A DNA stretch of 64,000 bases from Vibrio sp. YMD68 (GTDB lineage: Bacteria > Pseudomonadota > Gammaproteobacteria > Enterobacterales > Vibrionaceae), in assembly GCF_029958905.1 (NCBI RefSeq), contig NZ_CP124614.1, positions 2,294,001 to 2,358,000 of the forward strand. The letters run 5' to 3'. The notes below the pieces were generated by a model. It had not been told where the DNA came from, searched no databases, and worked only from the letters and a program-made list of their open reading frames with translations. Made by a program: the position numbers and the translations under genes. This document shows, piece after piece, positions 54,889 to 64,000 of this stretch. The first letter of the stretch is position 1; the number at the start of each line of letters is the position of its first letter.

Positions 54889-56958
54889 TTAAGCGTAATA
54901 ACTGATTCCATCACGCTTTGTTGTGACATTCAAATCAACTTTTGTGTCTGAATCAATATTTTCGTCACTATCGCCCATATTATTGGCTAATCCTCGACCT
55001 GATCCTTGATTTTCATTGGTCGCATACTGCCCTTGTTGTTGACCTGAGTTCTGTTGCTGCACCGATGTATCGCCTAACTGTACCCCTTGCTGGGCTAACA
55101 TTTCTCTTAGCCGAGGCATGGATTGTTCAATCACATCTCTCGCTTGTTGATTGGTCACCGTGAAATGAACCGCCGTGTTATCACCATTCATATTCATTCG
55201 AATTTGCATTCGACCGAGTTCTGGTGGATCCAGGCGGATATCAATGTTCTTTAAGTTCTTTGACATCATCATTTGAACTCGTTCTGCCACTTGCTCACCC
55301 GCCAAATCTCGACTTAACGGTAGAGGAACCTGAGCTTGTGCGGCTTCCGCTCTTGCGGCGGGCGGAAGTTGCTGTCCCGTTGCCTGAGCAATTTGCTGTG
55401 CCAATGCTGCCTCTTTAGGATCAACAGACTGGCCTTGATTAATGCCATTGGCCGCTTTCAAGCCCAGAGCGGCTTTCAACGCAGCTTGATTGTTGGCTTG
55501 TCCATGCACCCCCGGTGGAATGGCGCCATTGACAGCAATCATTTGTTGGAGTTGATTTTGAGTTAAATCCGCAGGCATGGCTGAAGCCATATTTTCAACC
55601 GCTAACTTATCAACCATTTGTGGAGACATAGATTGTGAAGACATGGTTTGTGAAGACATAGATTGCGGCGACTGATTCAAAGCCTGCTGAACGGACGCAG
55701 CAACCGCAGCTTGTGTTTGAGGAAGTTGCCCCTGTGATCGACCAGTTTGCAGAGCCGCTTGCTCCAAGTTCGCTTGTTCTACTGCTGCTGGGTTATTCCA
55801 CGCAATGGCTCCCGCGCCTAAACTTGCAGCCGCTGCGGCTTCTTGCTCTGACAAGCCTGTTTTATTCTGAGCGTTCGTTGTGCCGTCAGATAATGGTTGA
55901 GAGGCTGTGCGTTCGGAGACGAACTGCTGAGATCCAAGTTGTTGTGCTGAGTTGGCCGCTTGAGTGGCATCCGTGGCTTCAACATCGATAGCCGAATCAC
56001 CAGATAATACCTGTTCACCTTCTATGCCCGATTTCGCGGATATCTGCGTATTCCCTTCACCAGACTGAGGGCCATTAACGCCATGTTTTGCCATCACAGC
56101 AGCCACAATGTATTCTTCAGATACAGAAGTTTGATTGTTTCCTTTACCCACCGTTTGTTGTGACATTTCTGTCAATGACTCATCTGAAAGAGGCTCGCCG
56201 GAAGCAGCGGCCTGTTCGTTTTCAATAAATGGCTTAATAGAGTCAGGAATAGCGTCTGTTTGTTCTTGTTGCACTGAGTGATTTTTATCAACGGATTGAG
56301 ATTTCTGAGCGTTGAGTGCCACTTCTTGATCGGTTTGGTTATCGACATCACCACGAACTTTATTGCCCTCTGAAGATGCCCCTTGTGCCACCATGTTTGT
56401 TACTTCTGAGTGTTGACTGTCGCTGATTTCACTTTGCTGAGGCAATGGCTTGCCGTCTTTGTCTTTCAGTGCATTATTTGATTCGTTGAGCCTACCCAAC
56501 AATTCATCACTTTCACTGACGGTCTTCGCCGCTTCATCACGACGATTGCTTTCCGCACTCTGCTTCTGTTTATCAACATCACCTTTTACCGCAGCCATAT
56601 CCGCATCGTCACCACTGCTCTTTGCACTTTTTGTTGATTCTGTTGATGCATCCGACTCACTCACTTGCTTAAGCATCTCGTCGGCACTTTCATCAGCAGA
56701 GCCGCCCTTAATGGCTTTTGCGTTACCTTCTGAATTTTCAGACTTTTCGCCAGCCTTAACCGAGGTTTCAGTGGACGCTCCCTCGTTGCCTTTTGTCTCA
56801 CCACCGTCCATCAATCCACCTACCATGGCAGACAGCTTGGCAAAAAATCCTCCAGATTCTGACGGGGCCCCTTCTGATAAGGTCGATGCTGAATCAGAGC
56901 CTGACTGGACAGATTTTGTATTAGGGCTATCGGAAACTGGCTTTAGATTAATATTCAT
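54889..56958 (-). CDS. fliK: Flagellar hook-length control protein FliK
   Basis: 689 residues. A long Gln/Ser/Ala-rich, low-complexity N-terminus and the conserved C-terminal hook-control domain (about 560-650; LDPPELGRMQIRMNM). FliK measures hook length and triggers the FlhB switch. The ORF is open to 57072, but its first codons span the sigma-54 promoter; ATG 56958 (MNINLKPVSD) is the likely start. Confidence 0.93.
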   Translation of the reverse strand: MNINLKPVSDSPNTKSVQSGSDSASTLSEGAPSESGGFFAKLSAMVGGLMDGGETKGNEGASTETSVKAGEKSENSEGNAKAIKGGSADESADEMLKQVSESDASTESTKSAKSSGDDADMAAVKGDVDKQKQSAESNRRDEAAKTVSESDELLGRLNESNNALKDKDGKPLPQQSEISDSQHSEVTNMVAQGASSEGNKVRGDVDNQTDQEVALNAQKSQSVDKNHSVQQEQTDAIPDSIKPFIENEQAAASGEPLSDESLTEMSQQTVGKGNNQTSVSEEYIVAAVMAKHGVNGPQSGEGNTQISAKSGIEGEQVLSGDSAIDVEATDATQAANSAQQLGSQQFVSERTASQPLSDGTTNAQNKTGLSEQEAAAAASLGAGAIAWNNPAAVEQANLEQAALQTGRSQGQLPQTQAAVAASVQQALNQSPQSMSSQTMSSQSMSPQMVDKLAVENMASAMPADLTQNQLQQMIAVNGAIPPGVHGQANNQAALKAALGLKAANGINQGQSVDPKEAALAQQIAQATGQQLPPAARAEAAQAQVPLPLSRDLAGEQVAERVQMMMSKNLKNIDIRLDPPELGRMQIRMNMNGDNTAVHFTVTNQQARDVIEQSMPRLREMLAQQGVQLGDTSVQQQNSGQQQGQYATNENQGSGRGLANNMGDSDENIDSDTKVDLNVTTKRDGISYYA

Positions 56959-57056
56959 ACAGGTCACACTCTCAGCAAGAAAACGGGTTAAGCCATACTC
57001 AATCAGGATTACGGGCGGTAAGACGATGCTAAAAATTGAGATAGCATCTAGTTTTT

Positions 57057-57071
57057 GCAAGAAGTACGCCA
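57057..57071 (-). promoter_or_regulatory. Sigma-54 promoter of fliKLMNOPQR-flhB
   Basis: Minus strand TGGCGTACTTCTTGC followed by A has the TGGC (-24) and TTGC (-12) boxes at exact spacing. It begins 11 bases past the fliJ stop. Predicted start about 57046, which is inside a GATGCTA/TAGCATC hairpin (57026-57049) and 88 bases before fliK. Confidence 0.78.
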
Positions 57072-57081
57072 ATATTTGCCG

Positions 57082-57534
57082 CTAAAAGAGATCCTTATTC
57101 GATTTGTTACGGCTAAACTGCAGTGTTGAAAACTCATCGAGTTGTTTCTGTTCACGCATCTCTTGAAGCTTTTGTTTTTCTGTCTGTTTCTTTTCCAACA
57201 ACCACTCATAAGAGCGGCGCTGTTTACGCACTTCTAACCAATGCTCCTGACAATTATCGACTTGGCTTTTAAAGTGCGATTCCGCTTGTTTCTGCTTAGC
57301 CAGTGTTTCGTCAAGTTGAGTGAGAAATCGATTCAAATGACCATACTGACTGGCCGTCAATCCTTCTTTCCCACGATCAATCAGTTGCTGACAGTAATCT
57401 AAACGGTATTTTTCAATCTGGGAGAGTTGCTCATAGTAATTATTCAGCTCTGCGTTCGCTTGGTTAAGAGCCAGAACCGCCTGGTCTTCTCGGTCTTTCG
57501 ATTGCTCCAGTAAAAAGCCTAGTGCGTTTTCCAT
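57082..57534 (-). CDS. fliJ: Flagellar export chaperone FliJ
   Basis: A 150-residue, almost wholly coiled-coil protein, the size and position of FliJ, which links the ATPase FliI to FlhA. 4 bases after fliI; ends at the fliK promoter. Confidence 0.94.
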   Translation of the reverse strand: MENALGFLLEQSKDREDQAVLALNQANAELNNYYEQLSQIEKYRLDYCQQLIDRGKEGLTASQYGHLNRFLTQLDETLAKQKQAESHFKSQVDNCQEHWLEVRKQRRSYEWLLEKKQTEKQKLQEMREQKQLDEFSTLQFSRNKSNKDLF

Positions 57535-57538
57535 TTTG

Positions 57539-58864
57539 CTATGACTCTATCTGCAAAACGTTTTTCAACATGCCAACACACATTGCGTAAGGCACACTTT
57601 CTTTCATACTTTGCTGGAGGTATTCATCCAATCTCGGCTTAAGCGTGAACGCACTGTCAATGCCTGGGTCCGTACCTGGTTTATAGGCACCAATAGAAAC
57701 AAGATCTTGGTTTTTTCGACAAATAGAAAGAACTTGCCTCACCGCTTTGGACATCAGCATATGCTCATCGGTGGTAATCTGTGGCATCACGCGACTGACT
57801 GATTTTTCTACGTCAATCGCTGGATAATGGCCTGCATCGGCCATTTCACGAGATAAAACAATGTGACCATCAAGAATCGCACGTGAGGCATCGGCGATAG
57901 GGTCTTGTAAATCATCCCCTTCCGTTAATACGGTGAAAAATGCGGTAATCGAACCTTGATGTTCACCGCCATTTCCTGCTCTTTCGACCAAAGCAGGCAA
58001 CTTTGCAAACACCGAGGGTGGGTAACCTTTCGTTGCTGGAGGTTCGCCTACGGACAACGCAATTTCACGTTGAGCCTGGGCAAAACGAGTCAAGGAATCC
58101 ATAAGCAATAGCACATCTAAGCCTTGATCACGGAAATATTCCGCCACCGTCAACGCTGTTTGACAGCCTTTCAAACGCATAAGTGGTGAAGAATCGGCCG
58201 GAGCCGCCACCACAACAGAACGTTGACGGCCATCGACACCAAGAATCTCTTCAATAAATTCTTTTACTTCTCGTCCACGCTCACCAATAAGGCCAACGAC
58301 CACAACTTGCGCCGTTGTTCCTCGGGTCATCATACCCAGCGTGACCGATTTACCGACACCAGAGCCCGCAAACAACCCAATACGCTGACCTTTGCCTACA
58401 GTAAGCAACCCATTGATCGCTTTTAGCCCGACATCTAAGGGTTCGGTAATGGGTTTACGTGACAAAGGGTTAATAGGGGAAGAATTAAAGGCGGCGCGAT
58501 GTTCAGTGTAAATTGGGCCCAAACCATCCAGCGGGTTACCCACACCATCAATGACTCGACCTAACAATTCCATTCCCACCGACAACCCCACTTCGCTGGT
58601 GAGTGGGGTCACTTTAGCACCGGGGAGCACTCCGGTGATTTGCTCGCTGGGCATTAAATAAAGATTATCGCCAGAAAAACCGACCACTTCCGCTTCCATC
58701 TCACCGGTCATGGTTTCAACGGTACAGAGGCTACCGATAGGCGCACGGCAACCCGTCGCTTCCAATGTTAAACCAACGACTCTGACCAATTTACCAGAGG
58801 CAACCGGTTTACAGCTCACGCCCTGGGTTTTGTATTGGTTGAGGCGTTCGGCTAAAGGCAGCAT
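57539..58864 (-). CDS. fliI: Flagellar export ATPase FliI
   Basis: A 441-residue F1-beta-like ATPase: Walker [16 protein letters not shown] near 165, Walker [17 protein letters not shown] near 255. Shares one base with the fliH stop (TAATG). Powers export with FliH/FliJ. Confidence 0.98.
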   Translation of the reverse strand: MLPLAERLNQYKTQGVSCKPVASGKLVRVVGLTLEATGCRAPIGSLCTVETMTGEMEAEVVGFSGDNLYLMPSEQITGVLPGAKVTPLTSEVGLSVGMELLGRVIDGVGNPLDGLGPIYTEHRAAFNSSPINPLSRKPITEPLDVGLKAINGLLTVGKGQRIGLFAGSGVGKSVTLGMMTRGTTAQVVVVGLIGERGREVKEFIEEILGVDGRQRSVVVAAPADSSPLMRLKGCQTALTVAEYFRDQGLDVLLLMDSLTRFAQAQREIALSVGEPPATKGYPPSVFAKLPALVERAGNGGEHQGSITAFFTVLTEGDDLQDPIADASRAILDGHIVLSREMADAGHYPAIDVEKSVSRVMPQITTDEHMLMSKAVRQVLSICRKNQDLVSIGAYKPGTDPGIDSAFTLKPRLDEYLQQSMKESVPYAMCVGMLKNVLQIES

Positions 58865-59661
58865 TAATCAGCACCTTGATGGCGATTACTGCCACAGAAA
58901 CTGGCAATAACGCTACGAATTCGTTCTTCTAATCGATAGTTTACACTCGACTCACCGGCTTCAATTTGAACATCACCACGATTAAGCGCCGGTTCACTGT
59001 GCAGTGTCCAATTACGAAAATCGAGTTCTTTGTCACCGTATGATTGTCGGATAATATCGACGTCTTCTGGATGTAACTTGAGGGTAATCGCGTGACCAGA
59101 AACGGGTAAGGCTTCCACGGATTGTTTAACCGTATCGAGAATAACTTGGGGATTGGTTTGCACTTCAACGTGGACGACTTCTTTGACCAAAAGTAGCACC
59201 ATATCGACTAACTGTTTTTCAACTTGCGCGTTCATTAGCTCTAATGGCTGAGCAAACTGGTTAGCTAAAGAAACAAAAGTCGCCACTTGCTCGTCAATGA
59301 ACGATTGCCCTGCGACAAGCCCTTCGGACTTACCCAGTTCAAGGCCTTCCGTGCGGCCTTCTTCTATGCCCTGCTCTTTGCCTTTGTCGTATCCTTGTTT
59401 AAAGCCAGCTTCTTGCCCTTGCAGTAAACCTTCCTGATACGCACCTTGTTTGATCTGTTCAATTTCATCGTTAGTCAGCTGTAAAGGGGCTTCTTCAACC
59501 GGATCTTCAAAACTAGGAACCCAGCTAGGGTCATAATTCATCGCTGTTTCTTTGGCGTTTTTATTCACCTCTGCCCCATAATCAGGCAGCCCCCACTTTT
59601 TAGGTTGAGCGACTGATTCATCATCAAGGCGTAAAAAGCCACGTTTTCTTTCACCTGACAT
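58864..59661 (-). CDS. fliH: Flagellar export ATPase regulator FliH
   Basis: 265 residues. A Glu/Gly-rich helical region with GxxxG repeats ([20 protein letters not shown] and on, about 95-135), characteristic of FliH, and the C-terminal FliI-binding domain. It overlaps the fliI start by one base. Confidence 0.96.
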   Translation of the reverse strand: MSGERKRGFLRLDDESVAQPKKWGLPDYGAEVNKNAKETAMNYDPSWVPSFEDPVEEAPLQLTNDEIEQIKQGAYQEGLLQGQEAGFKQGYDKGKEQGIEEGRTEGLELGKSEGLVAGQSFIDEQVATFVSLANQFAQPLELMNAQVEKQLVDMVLLLVKEVVHVEVQTNPQVILDTVKQSVEALPVSGHAITLKLHPEDVDIIRQSYGDKELDFRNWTLHSEPALNRGDVQIEAGESSVNYRLEERIRSVIASFCGSNRHQGAD

Positions 59662-59777
59662 GGGAATCCTTTATTAGCGTGATTATTTGATAAATTGTTT
59701 GATAATTAGACTCAGTGTCATTGCTTAACGTGTCATTGCTTAACGTGATAACAGCATTGCATTCTCAACAACCTGAA

Positions 59778-60833
59778 TTACAAGAATTCGTCTGCACCAC
59801 CAGAAAGCATGATCTCTCCGTTATCTGCCATTCGACGTGCAATAGCAAGAATCTCTTTTTGCGCCGCCTCTACATCAGAAACTTTAACCGGAGGCATCGC
59901 TTCTAAGTCATCACTCATCATCTCAGCAGCACGTTTCGACATGTTCTTGAAGATCTTGTCTCGTAATGCATCGTCTGCGCCTTTGAGGGATTTTTGCAAC
60001 ACATCTTGCGGTACATCACGCAGCAGTTTTTGAATACCTTGGTCATCCACTTCAATAAGGTTTTCAAAGACAAACATGAGATCTTGAATTTGCGTTGCCA
60101 TATCTTCATCTTGATCTCGGATTTGATCCATCAAGGTGCCTTCAACATTATTGTCCATGTAGTTCATGATTTCAGCCGCGGCTTTCAGGCCACCAATTTT
60201 GGCCGCTTGCGCACCAGCTTGACCCGCAAACTGTTTCTCCATGATTTCGTTCAATTCAGCCAGTGCCGATGGTTGAACTTCTTCAAGGTTGGCAATTCGC
60301 ATCATTAAGTCTAAGCGATCACGTTCTGCAAACTGAGACAATATCTCCGCCGATTGATCCGCTTCTAGATAAGACAATACGATGGTTTGAATCTGAGGGT
60401 GCTCATTAATGATGATGCTGGCAACTTGACGTGGATCCATCCATTTCAATGAATCCAAACCTTTTGAGCCGGTCCCTAACAGTATTTGGTCAACAAGATT
60501 ATTGGCCTTATCTTCACCCAAGGCAGCCACTAATGCATTTCGCATAAAGTCTTCGCTGCCCATACCGATATTGGTGTATTTCTGGATGTCTTCTAAAAAT
60601 GCACGGTGAACAGCGCCCACTTTTTCTTGGCTAAGATCCGATGCTTTGGCCATGGCACTACCCACCCTTTGAACCTGCTTCGGCTCTAGATGACGAATAA
60701 TTCCCGCGGCATCTTCTTCATTCAGACTCAGCAGCAAGATCGCCGCTTTTTCATCACCGGTAATGGTTGCTATGTCGACGGTGACTTCATTGCCGCCTTC
60801 CCCATTATCTTGGGGTACAATATCGTTAGGCAT
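59778..60833 (-). CDS. fliG: Flagellar motor switch protein FliG
   Basis: 351 residues with FliG N, middle (EHPQIQTIVLSYL near 145) and C-terminal charged domains (LFVFE-type helix QDLMFVFENLIEVDDQGIQKLLR), the torque-bearing part. Eight-base overlap with fliF. 116 bases to fliH. Confidence 0.97.
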   Translation of the reverse strand: MPNDIVPQDNGEGGNEVTVDIATITGDEKAAILLLSLNEEDAAGIIRHLEPKQVQRVGSAMAKASDLSQEKVGAVHRAFLEDIQKYTNIGMGSEDFMRNALVAALGEDKANNLVDQILLGTGSKGLDSLKWMDPRQVASIIINEHPQIQTIVLSYLEADQSAEILSQFAERDRLDLMMRIANLEEVQPSALAELNEIMEKQFAGQAGAQAAKIGGLKAAAEIMNYMDNNVEGTLMDQIRDQDEDMATQIQDLMFVFENLIEVDDQGIQKLLRDVPQDVLQKSLKGADDALRDKIFKNMSKRAAEMMSDDLEAMPPVKVSDVEAAQKEILAIARRMADNGEIMLSGGADEFL

Positions 60834-62571
60834 CTTCCATCCAATTTTTCACAACTTGAGCGGCAAGCTCAGGTTCATTAGCCACTAATGCGCGAACTGC
60901 TTTTAGCACATCTTCATCTTTATGCAGGTTCGGTAAATCAATGCTAGAACCGAACTCGAACAACTCACCACCTTCAATTTCACCGCCAATCAAGCTGGTT
61001 TCGCCATCGGCGCCAATCGGTAATCCATCTGGACCGTACATCTGTTCATCATCGTCAGCGGTTGGGTTAAGCAGTTTTTTCATCGCTGGACGTACAAGGA
61101 CTAAGATCACAACGACAATGACGAGTGCGCTAGCAAACCAACGAATCCAATCGTTAAAGTTAGGGTGTTCCCAGATAGGCACATCTGCAATGTTTTCAAT
61201 TTCAGGCTGAGCAAAGTTCATACTCAGTACATTGAGTAAATCGCCTCGGCCTTCATTAAAACCTACAGCACCAACCAGCACCTGACGAATTGAATTTAAA
61301 TCACCTTCGCTAAGTGAAGTGTACGTCGTTTCTCCTGTTTCCGGATTCACGGAAGAACGATTTTTTATGGCGACCGCGACGGTTTGTCGATTCACAATGC
61401 CCGTTTGACGTCTTTCGTGGCTGATAGTGGTATCTAACTCGAAGTTTCGTGTCGCTTCTCGGTGCACTGAGCCTTGGCCTGTTAGTGAGCCATCTTTCAT
61501 TTGTGCAACGTCTTGAGGAATCGATGCATCCGCTGGAGGTTGATTACTGAGCGCCCCAGGAATACCAGCAACGACATTACCGTTATTGTAATCTTCCAAG
61601 GTGTACTCACTACGAGTTGCGGGCGTGTTTGGATCGAAACGCTTACTGGTTTGTTCGACAGCGCTGAAATCCAGTTCGATATCGACTTGAGCGGTGTAGT
61701 TCCCAAAGCCAAGGATAGGGATGAGGACTGAATCTATTTTTTCGCGTACCGCTTGTTCTTGTTTTCTTTCTAATTCGTGCTCTTTTCGGCGCGCAGCTGA
61801 TGCTGGGTCTTGAGAGCCTGAGCTAAGTAAGCGGCCGTGTTGATCCGTCACCGTGACTCTCGTCGGTTTCATGCCGGGTACCGCACTGCCTACCATATCA
61901 ACAATAGAGTCGACTTCACCTTGTTTGAGCGACGCTCCTGTTCTGAGTGTCAAAAATACGGAGGCCGATGCTTCTTGGTTATGACGAACAAACACGCTTT
62001 GCTTGGGAAGTGCCAGTAACACACGAGCCTTACGTACTTGTTTCATTTCTTCCATTGTTTTAGACAGTTGACGTTCTCGGCTTAGTTTTAAACGTTCCAA
62101 TTCTAATCGCTGAGAAACACCAAAGCCCATGTCTTGAAGCAGGATATCGTCACCAGCACTGCCCTGTTGGTTAAGACCAGCACGCGCTAGGTTGAGTTTT
62201 AAATTATTGTAGTTATTCACCGGAACTAGAATGGTATTACCTTCTAGTGTGTAATCGAGTTTTTGCTGATCAAGGTAATCAAGAACGGGGATAAGCTCTT
62301 CTGTCTCATAAGCCCCGAGTGGGCGCATTTCAGGCTCTTTCACCCAGAAAAAAAGCATCACAATGAGTGCGACACAGATAGAGATAGAAAGGACTAGAAC
62401 GACTTGACGAAGTAGGTCTAAATCACCGATCGCCATATCAAATTTTGATGAGCTTTTTTCGTCGAGATCGGGGTTTTGCGTTTGTGTATCAAGATCGGAG
62501 CTTGTGACCATCGAGTGACTGTCTGCAGAATCCGTTAATGCTAAGTCTGTATTTTGATTATCGTCAGTCAC
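60826..62571 (-). CDS. fliF: Flagellar MS-ring protein FliF
   Basis: 581 residues, GTG start. Membrane segments near 55-75 (LVLSISICVALIVMLFFW) and 470-490 (ALVIVVVILVLVRPAMKKLL), a large periplasmic ring-building part between them, and a C-terminal FliG-binding tail (ALVANEPELAAQVVKNWM). Confidence 0.97.
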   Translation of the reverse strand: MTDDNQNTDLALTDSADSHSMVTSSDLDTQTQNPDLDEKSSSKFDMAIGDLDLLRQVVLVLSISICVALIVMLFFWVKEPEMRPLGAYETEELIPVLDYLDQQKLDYTLEGNTILVPVNNYNNLKLNLARAGLNQQGSAGDDILLQDMGFGVSQRLELERLKLSRERQLSKTMEEMKQVRKARVLLALPKQSVFVRHNQEASASVFLTLRTGASLKQGEVDSIVDMVGSAVPGMKPTRVTVTDQHGRLLSSGSQDPASAARRKEHELERKQEQAVREKIDSVLIPILGFGNYTAQVDIELDFSAVEQTSKRFDPNTPATRSEYTLEDYNNGNVVAGIPGALSNQPPADASIPQDVAQMKDGSLTGQGSVHREATRNFELDTTISHERRQTGIVNRQTVAVAIKNRSSVNPETGETTYTSLSEGDLNSIRQVLVGAVGFNEGRGDLLNVLSMNFAQPEIENIADVPIWEHPNFNDWIRWFASALVIVVVILVLVRPAMKKLLNPTADDDEQMYGPDGLPIGADGETSLIGGEIEGGELFEFGSSIDLPNLHKDEDVLKAVRALVANEPELAAQVVKNWMEDA

Positions 62572-62585
62572 GTTTACTACCTAAA

Positions 62586-62897
62586 TTATACTGGCATGTT
62601 CATAAGTTCTTTGTACGCTTCAACCAATTTGTTGCGCACCTGAATCGTTGCTTCAAAAGCAACACTCGATTTATTACGAGCGATCATTACATCCGACAAT
62701 GACACGTCTTCATCACCTCGATCAAAGCGCATTTGAAAGTCGCTTGACGATTTTGAAAGCCCATTAACGTTATTGATCGCTTTGTTCAGCATATTGCCAA
62801 AATCGGCACCCACACTTTGGCCCGTGGCAGTCGGTTTTGTATTCGTGGCTTCAAACATGAGCGCTTGCATTTCGCCTTGTAGACCGTTAACTATCAT
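62586..62897 (-). CDS. fliE: Flagellar hook-basal body adaptor FliE
   Basis: 103 residues, typical FliE size, with the conserved C-terminal VAFEATIQVRNKLVEAYKELMNM. Joins MS ring and rod. The frame opens at 62915; ATG 62897 fits the family. First gene of fliEFGHIJ, 14 bases before fliF. Confidence 0.95.
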   Translation of the reverse strand: MIVNGLQGEMQALMFEATNTKPTATGQSVGADFGNMLNKAINNVNGLSKSSSDFQMRFDRGDEDVSLSDVMIARNKSSVAFEATIQVRNKLVEAYKELMNMPV

Positions 62898-62949
62898 TAC
62901 AACCTCAAATGCCAATTCTTTGACTTATGTTCATTCTTATTAAGTAAAC

Positions 62950-62965
62950 AGCAATTAATATGCCA
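62950..62965 (-). promoter_or_regulatory. Sigma-54 promoter of fliEFGHIJ
   Basis: Minus strand TGGCATATTAATTGCT has intact TGGCA and TTGC boxes at exact sigma-54 spacing. Predicted start about 62940, 43 bases before fliE, just past flrC. Confidence 0.82.
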
Positions 62966-62994
62966 TTATTTTGTGTCGCATCCTTTATTACTTT

Positions 62995-64000
62995 TTAGCC
63001 CGGTACATCGATGCCCGCATCTCTCATTTTAGCCAGTTTGTAGCGTAATGTTCGAGGGCTAATACCCAGTTTTTCGGCCATCTCTTTACGGCGACCATTG
63101 CACTCAACCAATGTATCTAAAATGATGCTGTACTCTTGATCTCGTAACTCTCCACCCAACCCAGATGAAGCAGAAGTTACCGCACTGGATGAATCAACCT
63201 CAGCAACGGGTTTAATCGACGGTGCCGCTATCCCAGTTTCAACCACTTGCTGCAGCCCACTAGCGTCTTGCCAATCGATCCCTTCGAGTAAGATATGCTC
63301 ACCGGTAATGTTTTGATTGTCGCTTAATATCAACGCACGCTGAACCACATTGTCCAGTTCACGAACATTTCCAGGCCAGCTGTATTGAAGCAACTTACTC
63401 AAGGCTTGAGCGTTAAGCTGTGGCACGGGGATACCGAGCTTTTTACAGTGTCTCTCAACCAAATGCTGAGCGAGCGGTTGGATATCTCCAGGTCTTTCGC
63501 TTAGCGCAGGCCAGGTAATTGGGAAGACGTTCAGTCGATAGTAGAGGTCTTCTCGGAAATTGCCCTCTTGCACATACTGCTTTAAGTCTCGGTTACTGGT
63601 GGCTAGAACACGCACGTCCAGTTGAACACTTTTTCGACTGCCTAAACGCTCGACTTCACGCTCTTGGATAACACGTAGCAATTTGGCTTGAAGATTTAAA
63701 TCCATCTCACTGATTTCATCAAGTAAGATCGTTCCGCCTTGTGCTTGCTCAAATTTCCCCGGACAAGCTTGTACCGCTCCGGTAAACGCGCCTTTTTCGT
63801 AACCAAACAGTGTGGCTTCTAACATATTGTCTGGAATTGCTGCGCAGTTGATCGCAACAAATGGCCCATCTTTTCTGTTCGACGCGTTATGAATATAGCG
63901 AGACATCACCTCTTTACCAGAACCACTCGGGCCAAGTACCATGACATTGGCATCGGTTTTGGCGACTTTATCAGCCAGCGCCAATAATTTTAGACTTTTT
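62995..64000 (-). CDS. flrC: Sigma-54-dependent flagellar response regulator FlrC, partial (N-terminus off window)
   Basis: The C-terminal 334 residues visible: AAA+ domain with Walker A GPSGSGKE, the sigma-54 contact loop GAFTGA, Walker B GGTILLDEIS, arginine-finger region, and a Fis-type helix-turn-helix (RRKEMAEKLGISPRTLRYKL). The frame is open to the window end, where the receiver domain should begin further out. It activates sigma-54 promoters such as those before flagellar genes, and is co-located with fliE. Confidence 0.95.
   Translation of the reverse strand, partial: KSLKLLALADKVAKTDANVMVLGPSGSGKEVMSRYIHNASNRKDGPFVAINCAAIPDNMLEATLFGYEKGAFTGAVQACPGKFEQAQGGTILLDEISEMDLNLQAKLLRVIQEREVERLGSRKSVQLDVRVLATSNRDLKQYVQEGNFREDLYYRLNVFPITWPALSERPGDIQPLAQHLVERHCKKLGIPVPQLNAQALSKLLQYSWPGNVRELDNVVQRALILSDNQNITGEHILLEGIDWQDASGLQQVVETGIAAPSIKPVAEVDSSSAVTSASSGLGGELRDQEYSIILDTLVECNGRRKEMAEKLGISPRTLRYKLAKMRDAGIDVPG

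Overview
The window reads as the chromosome of a marine gammaproteobacterium of the genus Vibrio or a very close relative. The evidence is the single-polar-flagellum gene set with a sigma-54 activator of the FlrC type, the cheY-cheZ-cheA-cheB-parC arrangement, FlhF/FlhG, a HubP/FimV polar hub protein, EpmC, and the FeoABC/ZnuABC arrangements. No phage, integrase, insertion sequence with a transposase, or CRISPR array is visible; this is mostly core genome.

Layout. (1) 1-10200, all minus strand: the chemotaxis and late flagellar operon flhA-flhF-flhG-fliA-cheY-cheZ-cheA-cheB-parC (the last cut by the window edge), with a sigma-54 promoter in front of flhA. (2) 10286-16903: sixA, a large M16 metallopeptidase, yecM, argS and a HIT protein. 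(3) 17043-26693, metals: Fur-box-preceded feoABC, a 787-base gene-free stretch holding a strong candidate structured RNA, a 1131-residue membrane regulator ending in an AraC DNA-binding domain, then znuA divergent from znuCB around a Zur box. (4) 26822-37639: the minus-strand run hubP, truA, accD, folC, SPOR protein, cvpA and purF, with a PurR operator before cvpA. (5) 37848-48554: asd, pdxB, fabB (with a 3' UTR that probably yields the FarS small RNA), mnmC, an FMN reductase, yfcL, epmC, a TRIC-like channel, aroC, a MITE-like repeat and prmB; smrB lies at 48641-49171. (6) 49246-64000, all minus: flrC(partial)-fliEFGHIJ-fliKLMNOPQR-flhB, the flagellar basal body, C-ring and export genes, with sigma-54 promoters before fliE and fliK.

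How it works together: FlrC with sigma-54 should drive the fli genes, and FliA serves the last class. The export apparatus (FlhA, FlhB, FliO/P/Q/R, FliH/I/J) and the C-ring (FliG/M/N) are complete here. CheA/CheY/CheZ/CheB control the switch. FlhF, FlhG, ParC and HubP, which in Vibrio place flagellum and chemoreceptor arrays at the pole, are all encoded in this window. The iron and zinc uptake genes carry recognisable Fur and Zur sites. The most open questions are the membrane AraC-type regulator and the candidate RNA beside it.
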